Positions 1 to 5,765 of a DNA stretch of 14,236 nucleotides are shown in pieces; position 1 is the first letter of the stretch; each line of letters starts with the position of its first letter. The notes beneath the pieces are model-generated. The model saw only the letters and a program-made list of their open reading frames with translations. It had not been told where the DNA came from and did not search any database. The DNA is taken from assembly GCF_938028185.1 (NCBI RefSeq), contig NZ_CALJAH010000091.1, forward strand, positions 1 to 14,236, read 5' to 3'. This stretch comes from an uncultured Cardiobacterium sp. GTDB lineage: Bacteria > Pseudomonadota > Gammaproteobacteria > Cardiobacteriales > Cardiobacteriaceae. Position numbers and translations under genes: made by a program.

Positions 1-200
1 TGGAAATGCTGGCGGGTGAGGGCGGCGGCGTAGCAGAGCAGGCCGATGGCAACGGCCGCGGTTGCGACGCCAAGCAGTTTGCCGCGGAAGAGGTTCACCG
101 GGATGGCCAGCCACAGCGGCAGTTGCAGCACGTACAGGCCGACGCCGCGCAGCGCGAGGTATTGTTGTTTGAGTTTTTTTTGGGCGTCTTCGAGGTTCAT
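1..200 (-). CDS. Partial small membrane protein, C-terminus outside the window
   Basis: The frame opens at an ATG whose A is base 200 and runs off the left edge, leaving 66 visible residues. The N-terminus (MNLEDAQKKLKQQY) is a polar, lysine-rich helix. Two hydrophobic segments follow, at about residues 19-38 (GLYVLQLPLWLAIPVNLF) and 43-61 (LLGVATAAVAIGLLCYAAA). This suggests a short inner-membrane protein with a cytoplasmic N-terminus. The start overlaps the stop of the upstream mini-ORF (TGATG), so translational coupling is likely. No family was recognised and no function is proposed. The long plus-strand frame over this region is Arg/Gly/Ala-rich and lacks family features. Confidence 0.55.
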   Translation of the reverse strand, partial: MNLEDAQKKLKQQYLALRGVGLYVLQLPLWLAIPVNLFRGKLLGVATAAVAIGLLCYAAALTRQHF

Positions 201-280
201 CAGCGGAACAGGCTCATGCAGGCGGGGAGGAAAATGGCGCTGGCAAGCAGCAGCAGGCCGAGGGCGCGGGGGAAGGTCAT
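200..280 (-). CDS. Candidate 26-residue mini-lipoprotein
   Basis: A 26-codon minus-strand frame starts at the ATG at base 280 and stops at 200-202. The peptide has a basic start (MTFPR), a hydrophobic core (ALGLLLLASAIF) and the lipobox-like LPAC. That is a complete type II signal peptide, leaving a mature part of only CMSLFR. Its stop overlaps the next start as TGATG. A perfect TATAAT lies about 32 bases upstream of the start, but the Shine-Dalgarno sequence is weak. It could be a tiny entericidin-like lipoprotein, a translated leader for the next gene, or a chance frame. The coupling and signal-peptide shape favour real translation. Confidence 0.4.
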   Translation of the reverse strand: MTFPRALGLLLLASAIFLPACMSLFR

Positions 281-311
281 GGGCGGTCGGGGGTGGGTTG
301 CAAGTCGCGCG

Positions 312-317
312 ATTATA
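312..317 (-). promoter_or_regulatory. Candidate -10 box for the mini-lipoprotein/membrane gene pair
   Basis: Reads TATAAT on the minus strand, just after the stop of the upstream gene and 32 bases before the mini-lipoprotein start. No convincing -35 hexamer lies 16-18 bases further upstream, so this rests on the perfect -10 and its placement only. Confidence 0.35.
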
Positions 318-326
318 ACGGTTTTG

Positions 327-989
327 TCAGGTTTTGGCTTGCGGCGGGCGGCTGTCGAGACGGTCGCGCAGGACTTCCATCCGGGTTTCGAGGTCGCGCA
401 GGGTGCGGGCGCGCTGGTGCTGGTGGCCGTACTGGATGTGGTCGTGGGTGTCGTGTACCAGTTGCAGCAGTTGGCGGCGGTTGTGTTCGCCCAGCTCGCT
501 CGCAGGCAGTTGCAGGTAGAGCAGGCTGATGTACACCAGTTCGGGCAGGTACACGGTGAGCAGCGGGCGGTTGGCGCGGATTTTGTCGTCGTCGCCGCGC
601 AGGCTTTCGAGGTAGGTTTCGCTGTGGTTGCAGAGTTGTTCGAGCAGAAGCCCAATGCGCTCGCCGTCGGCGCGGCTGCGGTATTGCACCGCGTTTTCGC
701 GCAGCGCGGCGAGGTCGGCGTGGGCGCGGGCGAGGGTCTGCTCGTGGATGGTCGGCGGTTTGTGGATGTGTTGCAGGATGCGGCGGTGGTAGCGCAGCCA
801 CAGCCAGGGCAGGGCGGCAAGCGCCAGGCTGGTCATGAGCGCCAGCAGCCACGGCACGAGGTGGACTTCACCGCGCCAGAGGACGCCGTGGACGAAGCTC
901 GCGCCGAAATAGAGGCTGATGAATGCCGCGGCGCTGTTGCTCCAGTAGCGCGCGGGCAGGGTTTTGAGGGTGGTGAGGATGGGGGGCAT
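327..989 (-). CDS. Two-helix membrane protein, possibly XpaC-like
   Basis: A 220-residue protein. Two hydrophobic segments lie at about residues 19-37 and 44-64, followed by a basic stop-transfer stretch (RYHRRIL). The rest is a long soluble helical region rich in Leu, Glu, Arg and His. The segment around residues 115-165 (helical pairs ending RPLLTVYLPELVYISLLYLQL) recalls the XpaC/5-bromo-4-chloroindolyl phosphate hydrolysis family, with its R..L..YLP..L..Y pattern. No TelA partner is visible, so this is a fold-level guess. The ATG at 989 has a poor ribosome site. A short frame (MAKKSS then stop) with a better AGAGGG site lies just upstream at about 1013-995, so the true start or a leader is uncertain. 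Same strand as rph but separated from it by a repeat element. Confidence 0.6.
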   Translation of the reverse strand: MPPILTTLKTLPARYWSNSAAAFISLYFGASFVHGVLWRGEVHLVPWLLALMTSLALAALPWLWLRYHRRILQHIHKPPTIHEQTLARAHADLAALRENAVQYRSRADGERIGLLLEQLCNHSETYLESLRGDDDKIRANRPLLTVYLPELVYISLLYLQLPASELGEHNRRQLLQLVHDTHDHIQYGHQHQRARTLRDLETRMEVLRDRLDSRPPQAKT

Positions 990-1020
990 GGTGTTCAGGA
1001 TGACTTTTTCGCCATTCCCT

Positions 1021-1117
1021 CTAAAGCCTCATACGGCGTTGCATCTCCTCGCCGTATAAAGGCGTACGCTTCGTCGCGGCGCCTTGTCCTGAGGCTTTAG
1101 GTGTATGGCCATATATA
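1021..1117. repeat. MITE-like inverted-repeat element, copy A
   Basis: Perfect 11-bp terminal inverted repeats, CTAAAGCCTCA (1021-1031) and TGAGGCTTTAG (1090-1100), enclose two further hairpins: ATACGGCG/CGCCGTAT (1031-1038/1050-1057) and AAGGCG/CGCCTT (1059-1064/1080-1085). This gives a three-way, cloverleaf-like fold. The right flank GTGTATGGCCATATA (1101-1115) matches the right flank of copy B (4231-4251). Read on the minus strand, the core (CAGGACAAGGCG, then GCAACGCCGTATGAGGC) is shared in part with copy B. It resembles, from memory, a very common Neisseria dispersed repeat (GGACAAGGCG...GCAACGCCGTA). It is non-coding and sits between rph and the XpaC-like gene. Confidence 0.7.
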
Positions 1118-1185
1118 TAAGTATCGGTGGCTGTCGGGTTTGTCCCCTTTTTTGAATTTGTCTGCGGTTGTTTGCCCGAAAGGGG

Positions 1186-1902
1186 TTATAGCCCCAGCGC
1201 CTGTTTCTGCACCTGCATGATTTCGCGGATGCCCTTGTCGGCCAGCGCCAGCATCGCCTGCATTTCTTCGTGGCGGAAGGCGTGGCCTTCTGCCGTACCC
1301 TGGATTTCGATAAAAGCGCCGCCGTCGTTCATCACGATGTTCATGTCGGTCTCGGCTTCGCTGTCTTCGGCGTATTCCAAATCCAACAGCGGCGTGCCGC
1401 GATACACGCCGACGGAGACGGCAGCGAGCTGGCCGTGCAGCGGGTTTTGTTTCAGCCGTCCCTGCTGAATCAGGGTGCGGATGGCATCCGCCAAAGCGAC
1501 AAAGCCGCCGCTAATCGCCGCGGTGCGCGTACCGCCGTCGGCTTGCAGCACGTCGCAGTCAATCGTTATTGCGCGGTCGCCGAGCGCGCTTAAATCCACC
1601 ACTGCGCGCAGCGAGCGGCCAATCAGGCGCTGGATTTCCACGGTGCGCCCCTGCTGTTTGCCACGGGCGGATTCGCGCACGGTGCGCTCATGCGTGGCGC
1701 GCGGCAGCATCCCGTATTCGGCCGTCACCCAGCCTTGTCCCTTGCCACGGAGGAAGGGCGGTACTTTTTCTTCGACGCTGGCGGTGCAGAGGACGTGGGT
1801 GTCGCCGCAGCGGATGAGTGCCGAGCCTTCGGCGTATTTGTTGATGCCGCGTTCGATGCTGACGGGGCGGAGCTGGTCGGGACGGCGGTTGCTGGCGCGC
1901 AT
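1186..1902 (-). CDS. rph: Ribonuclease PH
   Basis: A 238-residue protein, the same length as E. coli RNase PH. It is a phosphate-dependent 3'-5' exoribonuclease that trims tRNA 3' ends and releases nucleoside diphosphates, working as a cytoplasmic hexamer (trimer of dimers). Family landmarks fall at the standard numbers: R86 in GRTVEIQRLIGRSLRA and R126 in DGGTRTA bind phosphate, and D180 and D186 before MNIVM are the catalytic acids. FIEIQGTAEG lies at 197-206. The ATG at 1902 is chosen over an upstream in-frame start at 1971 because AAGGA lies 7 bases before it and the protein then begins at the family start (MRASNRRPDQLRPV). It is divergent from yicC, the arrangement seen in E. coli. No clear terminator lies downstream. 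Confidence 0.96.
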   Translation of the reverse strand: MRASNRRPDQLRPVSIERGINKYAEGSALIRCGDTHVLCTASVEEKVPPFLRGKGQGWVTAEYGMLPRATHERTVRESARGKQQGRTVEIQRLIGRSLRAVVDLSALGDRAITIDCDVLQADGGTRTAAISGGFVALADAIRTLIQQGRLKQNPLHGQLAAVSVGVYRGTPLLDLEYAEDSEAETDMNIVMNDGGAFIEIQGTAEGHAFRHEEMQAMLALADKGIREIMQVQKQALGL

Positions 1903-1938
1903 GATGATTCCTTGTGGGTTAATGTGGGCAGGCCGCGC

Positions 1939-1944
1939 ATTATA
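1939..1944 (-). promoter_or_regulatory. Candidate rph -10 box
   Basis: TATAAT on the minus strand, 37 bases upstream of the rph start and inside the 112-base rph-yicC divergent gap. The best -35-like hexamer (TTGCCG, 1966-1971) is too far away at 21 bases, so the promoter is supported mainly by the perfect -10. On the plus strand a weaker TATCAT (1979-1984) is a possible yicC -10. Confidence 0.4.
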
Positions 1945-2014
1945 AGGGGTGCGCGCTGTGTTTTCCGGCAAAAGGGCGTATCATGCGCCCGACTTTCTTA
2001 CAGGGACATTGCCC

Positions 2015-2875
2015 ATGCGACAGAGTATGACCGCCTTCGCCCGCGCCACCGAAGAAAACGCGCAATGGCGCATCAGTGTGGAATTGAAATCGGTGAATCA
2101 CCGCTTCCTTGAAATCCAGGTAAAAATGGGCGACACGCTGCGCCATCTGGAAGGCGCGATTCGCGAGCGCCTGCAGGCGGAAGTCGCGCGCGGCAAGGTG
2201 GAAATCTGGATATTCGTCGAGAACATGGGCGAGGGTAATGCGCAGCGGCTGGATGCCAATGCGCTCACCGCCTGGCTGGACAAGTTCGCCGCCGCCGACC
2301 CGCAGGCGAATCTGGGTGCGCCCGGCTGGAGCGACCTGCTCGCCCTGCCCGGCGTGCTGGTGCGTGAATACAACAGCGAAGACGCGCTGGATGCCGCCGT
2401 ACTGCGCCTCTTTGACGCCGCACTCGCCGATTTCATCGCCATGCGCGCGCGCGAAGGCGAAGCGATTGCCGGGGTGCTGGGTGCGCGGCTGGACAGCATG
2501 AGCGCGGTGCTGGACGGTGTGGTTGCCGGGCTGCCGCAGTTGCAGGAAAAAACCGCCGCCATCATGCAGGAACGCCTGCGTACGCTGCAATTTGAGGCCG
2601 ATCCCGCTATTGCCGGGCAGGCGCTGTCGCAAATACTGTCCAAAATGGACGTGCAGGAAGAGCTGGACCGGCTGCGCTTCCACATCGAGGAAGCGCGCAA
2701 AACCCTGCAACAGCACGGCGCAATTGGTCGCCGTCTCGATTTCCTCATGCAGGAATTTAACCGCGAAGCGAACACGCTCGGCTCCAAGGCGGGCGACAAC
2801 GCGCAAAGCCAGGCATCGGTTGAGCTCAAAGTCCTTATTGAACAAATGCGGGAGCAGGTGCAGAACCTCGTCTGA
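2015..2875 (+). CDS. yicC: YicC-family endoribonuclease
   Basis: A 286-residue protein against 287 in E. coli YicC. The N-terminal YicC domain begins with the hallmark MRQSMTAFARA and continues with ELKSVNHRFLEI (about residues 27-38). The C-terminal DUF1732 domain (about 200-286) shows DVQEELDRLRFHIEEA, GRRLDFLMQEFNREANTLGSKA and the terminal VELKVLIEQMREQVQNL. The family is a stress-linked endoribonuclease; E. coli YicC has been implicated in small-RNA turnover. The ATG at 2015 has AGGGA about 8 bases upstream and matches the family start; the in-frame extension to 1949 has no support. It is divergent from rph and 69 bases ahead of the lactate dehydrogenase gene. Confidence 0.95.
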   Translation: MRQSMTAFARATEENAQWRISVELKSVNHRFLEIQVKMGDTLRHLEGAIRERLQAEVARGKVEIWIFVENMGEGNAQRLDANALTAWLDKFAAADPQANLGAPGWSDLLALPGVLVREYNSEDALDAAVLRLFDAALADFIAMRAREGEAIAGVLGARLDSMSAVLDGVVAGLPQLQEKTAAIMQERLRTLQFEADPAIAGQALSQILSKMDVQEELDRLRFHIEEARKTLQQHGAIGRRLDFLMQEFNREANTLGSKAGDNAQSQASVELKVLIEQMREQVQNLV

Positions 2876-2944
2876 GCCCGCCGCCGCAACCCTTAAACCC
2901 ATCCAGCAAAACAAATCCTTCCAACCCACAAACAGGAGAAACCC

Positions 2945-3886
2945 ATGGCAAAAGTAGGAATCATCGGCGCCGGATTCGTCGGCGCCACCGCCGCATACGC
3001 AATGATGCTCAACGGCACCTGTAGCGAAATCGTGCTGATTGACCGCGACGAACCGCGCGCCCGCGCCGAAGCTGCCGACATCGCCCACGGCGCGCCGCTC
3101 GCCAAAGGCGTGCGTGCCTACGCGGGCGACTACAAAGACCTCACCGGTGCCGCGCTGGTCGTCATCGCCGCCGGCTCCAACCAAAAACCGGGCGAATCGC
3201 GGCTGAACCTGCTGTCGCGCAACGCCGCCATCCTCGCCAGCATCGTGCCGCAAGTCGTCCAGGCCGCACCCGATGCGGTCGTGCTGCTTGTCTCCAACCC
3301 GGTGGACATCATGACCAGCATCGCCCGCGCGCTGCACCCGAACCCATCGCTGGTGATGGGCTCCGGCACCATCCTCGACAGCGCCCGCTTCCGCCAGCTC
3401 ATCGGCGAGCGCGCCGGGGTCAATGCGCGCTACGTCCACTCCTACGTCATGGGCGAACACGGCGACTCCTCCGTGATGTGCTGGAGCGGCGCGCTCATCG
3501 CCGGGATGCCGGTCGCCACCTTCATGAGCGAGCGGCAAATCCCGTGGGACGACAAAATCAAGGAGGCCATCGCCTACGACGTGCGCAACGCCGCACTCGC
3601 CATCATTGCCGGCAAACACGCCACCTACTACGGCATCGGCATCGCGGTGAACAGCTTGGCAGACGCCATCATCAACGACCGCCACGCCGTCTTCACCGTC
3701 TCTGGCGACAGCCCGTTTGACGAAGTCTGCCTGTCGCTGCCGCGCCTCGTGGGTCGCAAAGGCATCCTCGAAACCCTGATGCCGCCGCTGAACAAAGACG
3801 AAAGCGTTGCCCTCTCGCACAGCGCGCAAGTGCTTTATGACGCGCAGGAAGGCGTGCTGAAAGACGGCAAACTGGTTTGCCTCTGA
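2945..3886 (+). CDS. ldh: L-lactate dehydrogenase, NAD-dependent
   Basis: A 313-residue cytosolic LDH/MDH-superfamily enzyme interconverting pyruvate and L-lactate with NADH. GAGFVG (8-13) is the Rossmann glycine loop and D33 binds the adenosine ribose. The specificity loop SNQKPGESRLNLLSRN carries Q80, where lactate dehydrogenases have Gln and malate dehydrogenases Arg, plus the catalytic Arg R86. D145 and R148 (LDSARFR) and catalytic H172 (GEHGDS) complete the active site. R150 and H165 sit where the fructose-1,6-bisphosphate-binding Arg and His lie in allosteric bacterial enzymes, so sugar-phosphate activation is possible (inference). AGGAGA lies 8 bases before the ATG. A strong hairpin terminator follows. 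Its presence points to fermentative lactate production. Confidence 0.96.
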   Translation: MAKVGIIGAGFVGATAAYAMMLNGTCSEIVLIDRDEPRARAEAADIAHGAPLAKGVRAYAGDYKDLTGAALVVIAAGSNQKPGESRLNLLSRNAAILASIVPQVVQAAPDAVVLLVSNPVDIMTSIARALHPNPSLVMGSGTILDSARFRQLIGERAGVNARYVHSYVMGEHGDSSVMCWSGALIAGMPVATFMSERQIPWDDKIKEAIAYDVRNAALAIIAGKHATYYGIGIAVNSLADAIINDRHAVFTVSGDSPFDEVCLSLPRLVGRKGILETLMPPLNKDESVALSHSAQVLYDAQEGVLKDGKLVCL

Positions 3887-3901
3887 TAACCTCACGGCAA
3901 T

Positions 3902-3931
3902 AAAAACGGGCATCTGCTGATGCCCGTTTTT
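3902..3931 (+). terminator. Rho-independent terminator after ldh
   Basis: A perfect 13-bp stem, AAAAACGGGCATC (3902-3914) pairing with GATGCCCGTTTTT (3919-3931), with the loop TGCT. The A-run and T-run make it potentially bidirectional. The same stem core recurs at 6424-6451. Confidence 0.9.
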
Positions 3932-3986
3932 CATATCCAGAAACGAATCACCATAGGGCGCCCTCGTCGTACTGTCCCATTCCGTT

Positions 3987-4020
3987 TATAGCAATACCCA
4001 AAACGTTCTGTACAAGGCGC
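3987..4020 (+). repeat. Degenerate half-copy of the MITE-like element, copy C
   Basis: Aligns without gaps to the first 34 bases of copy B (4152-4185), with 23 of 34 identical by eye. Both begin TATAG and end ACAAGGCGC. No right half is recognisable: the following DNA (GTAGCTGCAAAAAAATTGTCG) does not match copy B. It is best explained as a decayed or truncated element. Confidence 0.4.
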
Positions 4021-4062
4021 ACCGCCGTAGCTGCAAAAAAATTGTCGCCATCACCCGGATAG

Positions 4063-4082
4063 TGCGCCGAGGCGCATCCTAT
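4063..4082 (-). repeat. REP-like hairpin 1
   Basis: On the minus strand an ATAGGA is followed by the palindrome TGCGCC-TC-GGCGCA (4063-4076). A short tetranucleotide (here ATAG rather than GTAG) next to a GC-rich stem-loop is the layout of REP sequences mobilised by RAYT-type IS200-like transposases. It is the weakest of the three REP-like copies here. Confidence 0.4.
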
Positions 4083-4120
4083 GGCAGATTCTGTTCGTAG
4101 GCATTTTGACAGACAAACGC

Positions 4121-4146
4121 GTGCGTGCCTGCGGCACACACCCTAC
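4121..4146 (-). repeat. REP-like hairpin 2
   Basis: On the minus strand GTAG (4146-4143) leads into a stem of GTGTGTGCC and GGCACGCAC (4141-4133 with 4129-4121; one G-U pair) around a three-base loop. The GTAGGGTG head is identical to that of the hairpin at 6476-6497, so the two belong to one family. No RAYT gene is present in this window. Confidence 0.55.
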
Positions 4147-4151
4147 GATTC

Positions 4152-4251
4152 TATAGTCATCCACTGAAAGTTTCAGACAAGGCGCGTCGCTGAAGACAGT
4201 ACCCAGTCAGCGGCGTAACACCGTATGAGGCTTTCGGTGGACGACCATATA
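4152..4251 (+). repeat. MITE-like inverted-repeat element, copy B
   Basis: About 100 bp with imperfect terminal inverted repeats: TATAGTCATCCACTGAAAG at the left end against TATATGGTCGTCCACCGAAAG, the complement of the right end. The core contains GACAAGGCGC, GACAGTACCCAG and GCGTAACACCGTATGAGGCTTT. The last of these matches copy A (1021-1117) closely when copy A is read on the minus strand. TATA at both ends could be a TA-type target duplication. It has no coding capacity and lies upstream of the small-membrane-protein genes, so it could carry promoter or terminator signals for them (inference). Confidence 0.65.
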
Positions 4252-4279
4252 CGAAACCATGCGTAAAAATCGCCACAGC

Positions 4280-4308
4280 TTGACAAGCAAACACCATCAG
4301 GTGCGATG
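4280..4308 (+). promoter_or_regulatory. Weak promoter candidate for the small-membrane-protein genes
   Basis: A perfect TTGACA -35 hexamer lies at 4280-4285. The -10 at 16-bp spacing is only TGCGAT (3 of 6). A second weak pair, TTAACG (4318) with TATGTA (4340), lies further on. Nothing else is recognised in 4252-4412, which contains no supported gene. Confidence 0.25.
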
Positions 4309-4412
4309 CAAACCAGATTAACGGAATTTATCGGAACAATATGTATGGAATCCAGAAATGCCGTCGTACTAACAAAAAATCGGCAGATACCTTTGATGCA
4401 AGGATGAAGGCA

Positions 4413-4709
4413 ATGGATAACAGCGAATTTAACCTCACTATAATCCGTCTGGCCGCCATCTTCTATATTGGCTGGATTATGATGTCCACCAGGCCGGCAA
4501 AACAAAAACTGCTGGCCTTCATGTTGGCGGCGACAGGATTTTACATCTTTCATGCCATGATTACCGGCATCTATGACATCAGATTCCTCTTTTACTTCTT
4601 TGGTGGCATGACGGGCGTCGTTCTCATTGTCGCGGTTATCCGTTACCTGTTTATCAGCATTACAACGGCGTTTGAAAAATGGTGGAACAAGACCAAAGGA
4701 AGACCATGA
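4413..4709 (+). CDS. Small three-helix membrane protein, paralogue 1 of the island
   Basis: 98 residues from the ATG at 4413, preferred because AAGG lies 5 bases upstream; the in-frame ATG at 4404 and the longer frame from 4341 have poorer sites. Three hydrophobic segments lie at about residues 8-24, 33-53 and 57-83, with a basic tail (EKWWNKTKGRP). The motif YIG (18-20), 10 residues before PAKQKLL (28-34), recurs in the gene at 5068, so the two look like diverged duplicates. The stop overlaps the next start as ATGA, indicating an operon. The region is visibly AT-richer than ldh: bases 4861-4920 in the next gene have 24 G+C of 60, bases 3181-3240 in ldh have 40. Family unknown. Confidence 0.7.
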   Translation: MDNSEFNLTIIRLAAIFYIGWIMMSTRPAKQKLLAFMLAATGFYIFHAMITGIYDIRFLFYFFGGMTGVVLIVAVIRYLFISITTAFEKWWNKTKGRP

Positions 4710-4993
4710 GCTACTTCCAAAGCAATATCGGCCTTTTTACCTTACTGGCATTTGAAATTGGACGGCGGTTGTTTACCTTTCATATCCGCTGCCTGACCCA
4801 TACACCAGATCGGAGACGGCTACTGCGTTTGGCGGTTATCGACAGCCTCGTCTATCTTTTTATAACCTTTATGATATTTGGCGTTATTGGTGGGTTTTGG
4901 CATTTTCCGCCGTTACTGGTGCTTTTATTATGGATGCACTTTTATATGTTTAACCTGCTGCGGGACAATAATTTTTTAGAAATTGTCATGTAA
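4706..4993 (+). CDS. Small membrane protein, second gene of the island
   Basis: 95 residues, starting at the ATG at 4706 that overlaps the previous stop (ATGA) with AAGGA 5 bases upstream. The start at 4679 is rejected because it sits inside the previous gene without a ribosome site. The N-terminal 30 residues are amphipathic and basic (FEIGRRLFTFHIRCL), then THTPDRRRLLR, then two strong membrane segments at about 43-64 and 67-85. It ends MFNLLRDNNFLEIVM. Unlike its neighbours it lacks the P-x-K-Q/K-K motif, so it is not an obvious paralogue of them. AT-rich codon use suggests horizontal origin. No family recognised. Confidence 0.7.
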   Translation: MSYFQSNIGLFTLLAFEIGRRLFTFHIRCLTHTPDRRRLLRLAVIDSLVYLFITFMIFGVIGGFWHFPPLLVLLLWMHFYMFNLLRDNNFLEIVM

Positions 4994-5067
4994 CTTTAAT
5001 CAAAAGTCTAGTGTTAAAAGCGGCCAGATTAAGTGCATAATAAGGAAATTGTCAAACAGGAAAAAGT

Positions 5068-5349
5068 ATGACTCACGAACAACTGGAACACATCATAATT
5101 TTCATGATTCCTGCTGCCATTATTTATATTGGCACCATAACAGGCAATCAGGACAAACCATTCAAACAGAAATTATTACCGCTGGTTTTGGTTGCTGTCG
5201 CCATTTTTGCATTTGAATCTGTCGTCTTGCAGGAATTTATGCCATCTATATTTGCAGTAATTGTGATTGGTCTGATAACGCTGGCAGGAATACATCATAC
5301 AATAATGCTTCATGCCCGCTCCAAACAGGAAAAACAGGACGAGGAATAA
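5068..5349 (+). CDS. Small membrane protein, paralogue 2 of the island
   Basis: 93 residues with AGGAAA about 6 bases before the ATG. Three hydrophobic segments lie at about 9-25, 36-54 and 58-77, with a highly charged tail (ARSKQEKQDEE). YIG (20-22) and PFKQKLLPLVLVAVA (31-45) match the gene at 4413 (YIG...PAKQKLL) and the gene at 5478 (PIKKRYYFLVIVAVT), supporting descent from one ancestral gene by tandem duplication. It is separated by 74 non-coding bases from the previous gene and by 128 from the next; the latter gap holds an inverted repeat. Function unknown. Confidence 0.7.
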   Translation: MTHEQLEHIIIFMIPAAIIYIGTITGNQDKPFKQKLLPLVLVAVAIFAFESVVLQEFMPSIFAVIVIGLITLAGIHHTIMLHARSKQEKQDEE

Positions 5350-5386
5350 AAACCAATGCCGCATGAACATGGGTTAATTTTTAGCG

Positions 5387-5447
5387 TTGCCGAGGCCAGT
5401 ACGTCTGCATACAATAAAACGTAAAACGGGGTACATGACCTCGGCAA
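5387..5447. repeat. 61-bp inverted-repeat element between paralogues
   Basis: TTGCCGAGGCCAGTAC at the left is mirrored by GTACATGACCTCGGCAA at the right (5431-5447). The outer nine bases, TTGCCGAGG/CCTCGGCAA, are perfect, and the inner GTAC also pairs after one mismatch and one bulge. About 28 AT-richer bases lie between. There is no T-run after the right arm, so it is not a typical terminator. It could be a minimal mobile element, a recombination site or a structured leader for the gene at 5478. Confidence 0.55.
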
Positions 5448-5477
5448 GACAATGAAATTCTACAGGGGATTAAAACT

Positions 5478-5753
5478 ATGGATGTTCATATAAATTCTAT
5501 TTTGTTTGAGATGATTCTTGCTGTTTTTCTTATGATTCCGCTAAGGTTCATGGAGAAGAGGGCGGCATTAAAACCTATCAAGAAAAGATACTATTTTCTG
5601 GTTATTGTTGCCGTTACACTCGTATATTATGTTATCGCTTCATTTATACTGCATGAATGGCATGAAACCCTGTTGCACTGTTTTTCACCATTCTTATTTT
5701 TTGCAGGCTTTTTCTTGCTGCTTGACCCTTCAAAATATAGTGGCCGTTCATAG
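5478..5753 (+). CDS. Small membrane protein, paralogue 3 of the island
   Basis: 91 residues with AGGGGA about 8 bases before the ATG. Hydrophobic segments lie at about 8-24, 38-58 and 68-82. PIKKRYYFLVIVAVT (33-47) aligns with PFKQKLLPLVLVAVA of the gene at 5068. A His-rich stretch, LHEWHETLLHC (58-68), lies just after the second segment. The stop is 12 bases before the ATG of the C39 peptidase gene, and that gene's ribosome site (TTGGAG) lies right at the stop, so the two are probably cotranscribed and coupled. No family recognised. Confidence 0.7.
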   Translation: MDVHINSILFEMILAVFLMIPLRFMEKRAALKPIKKRYYFLVIVAVTLVYYVIASFILHEWHETLLHCFSPFLFFAGFFLLLDPSKYSGRS

Positions 5754-5765
5754 TTGGAGCGCTTC

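Noticed and set aside
6..1100. A 364-codon plus-strand frame over the left end.
   Set aside because: It mirrors the minus-strand membrane protein genes and runs through the MITE-like element. Its composition is low-complexity Ala/Val/Gly/Gln.
1144..1185. CCCCTTT...AAAGGGG as a terminator for rph.
   Set aside because: A seven-base stem with a 28-base loop is too weak, and no proper T-run follows on the minus strand.
1940..3934. A 664-codon open frame on the minus strand opposite yicC and ldh.
   Set aside because: It is antisense to two genes with full family signatures. The translation has no recognisable domains, and such frames arise from GC-rich codon bias.
3932..4412. CRISPR array or tRNA in the long repeat-rich intergenic region.
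   Set aside because: The repeats are inverted or dispersed, not regularly spaced direct repeats, and no segment folds with tRNA landmarks such as a GTTCRA loop and a 3' acceptor.
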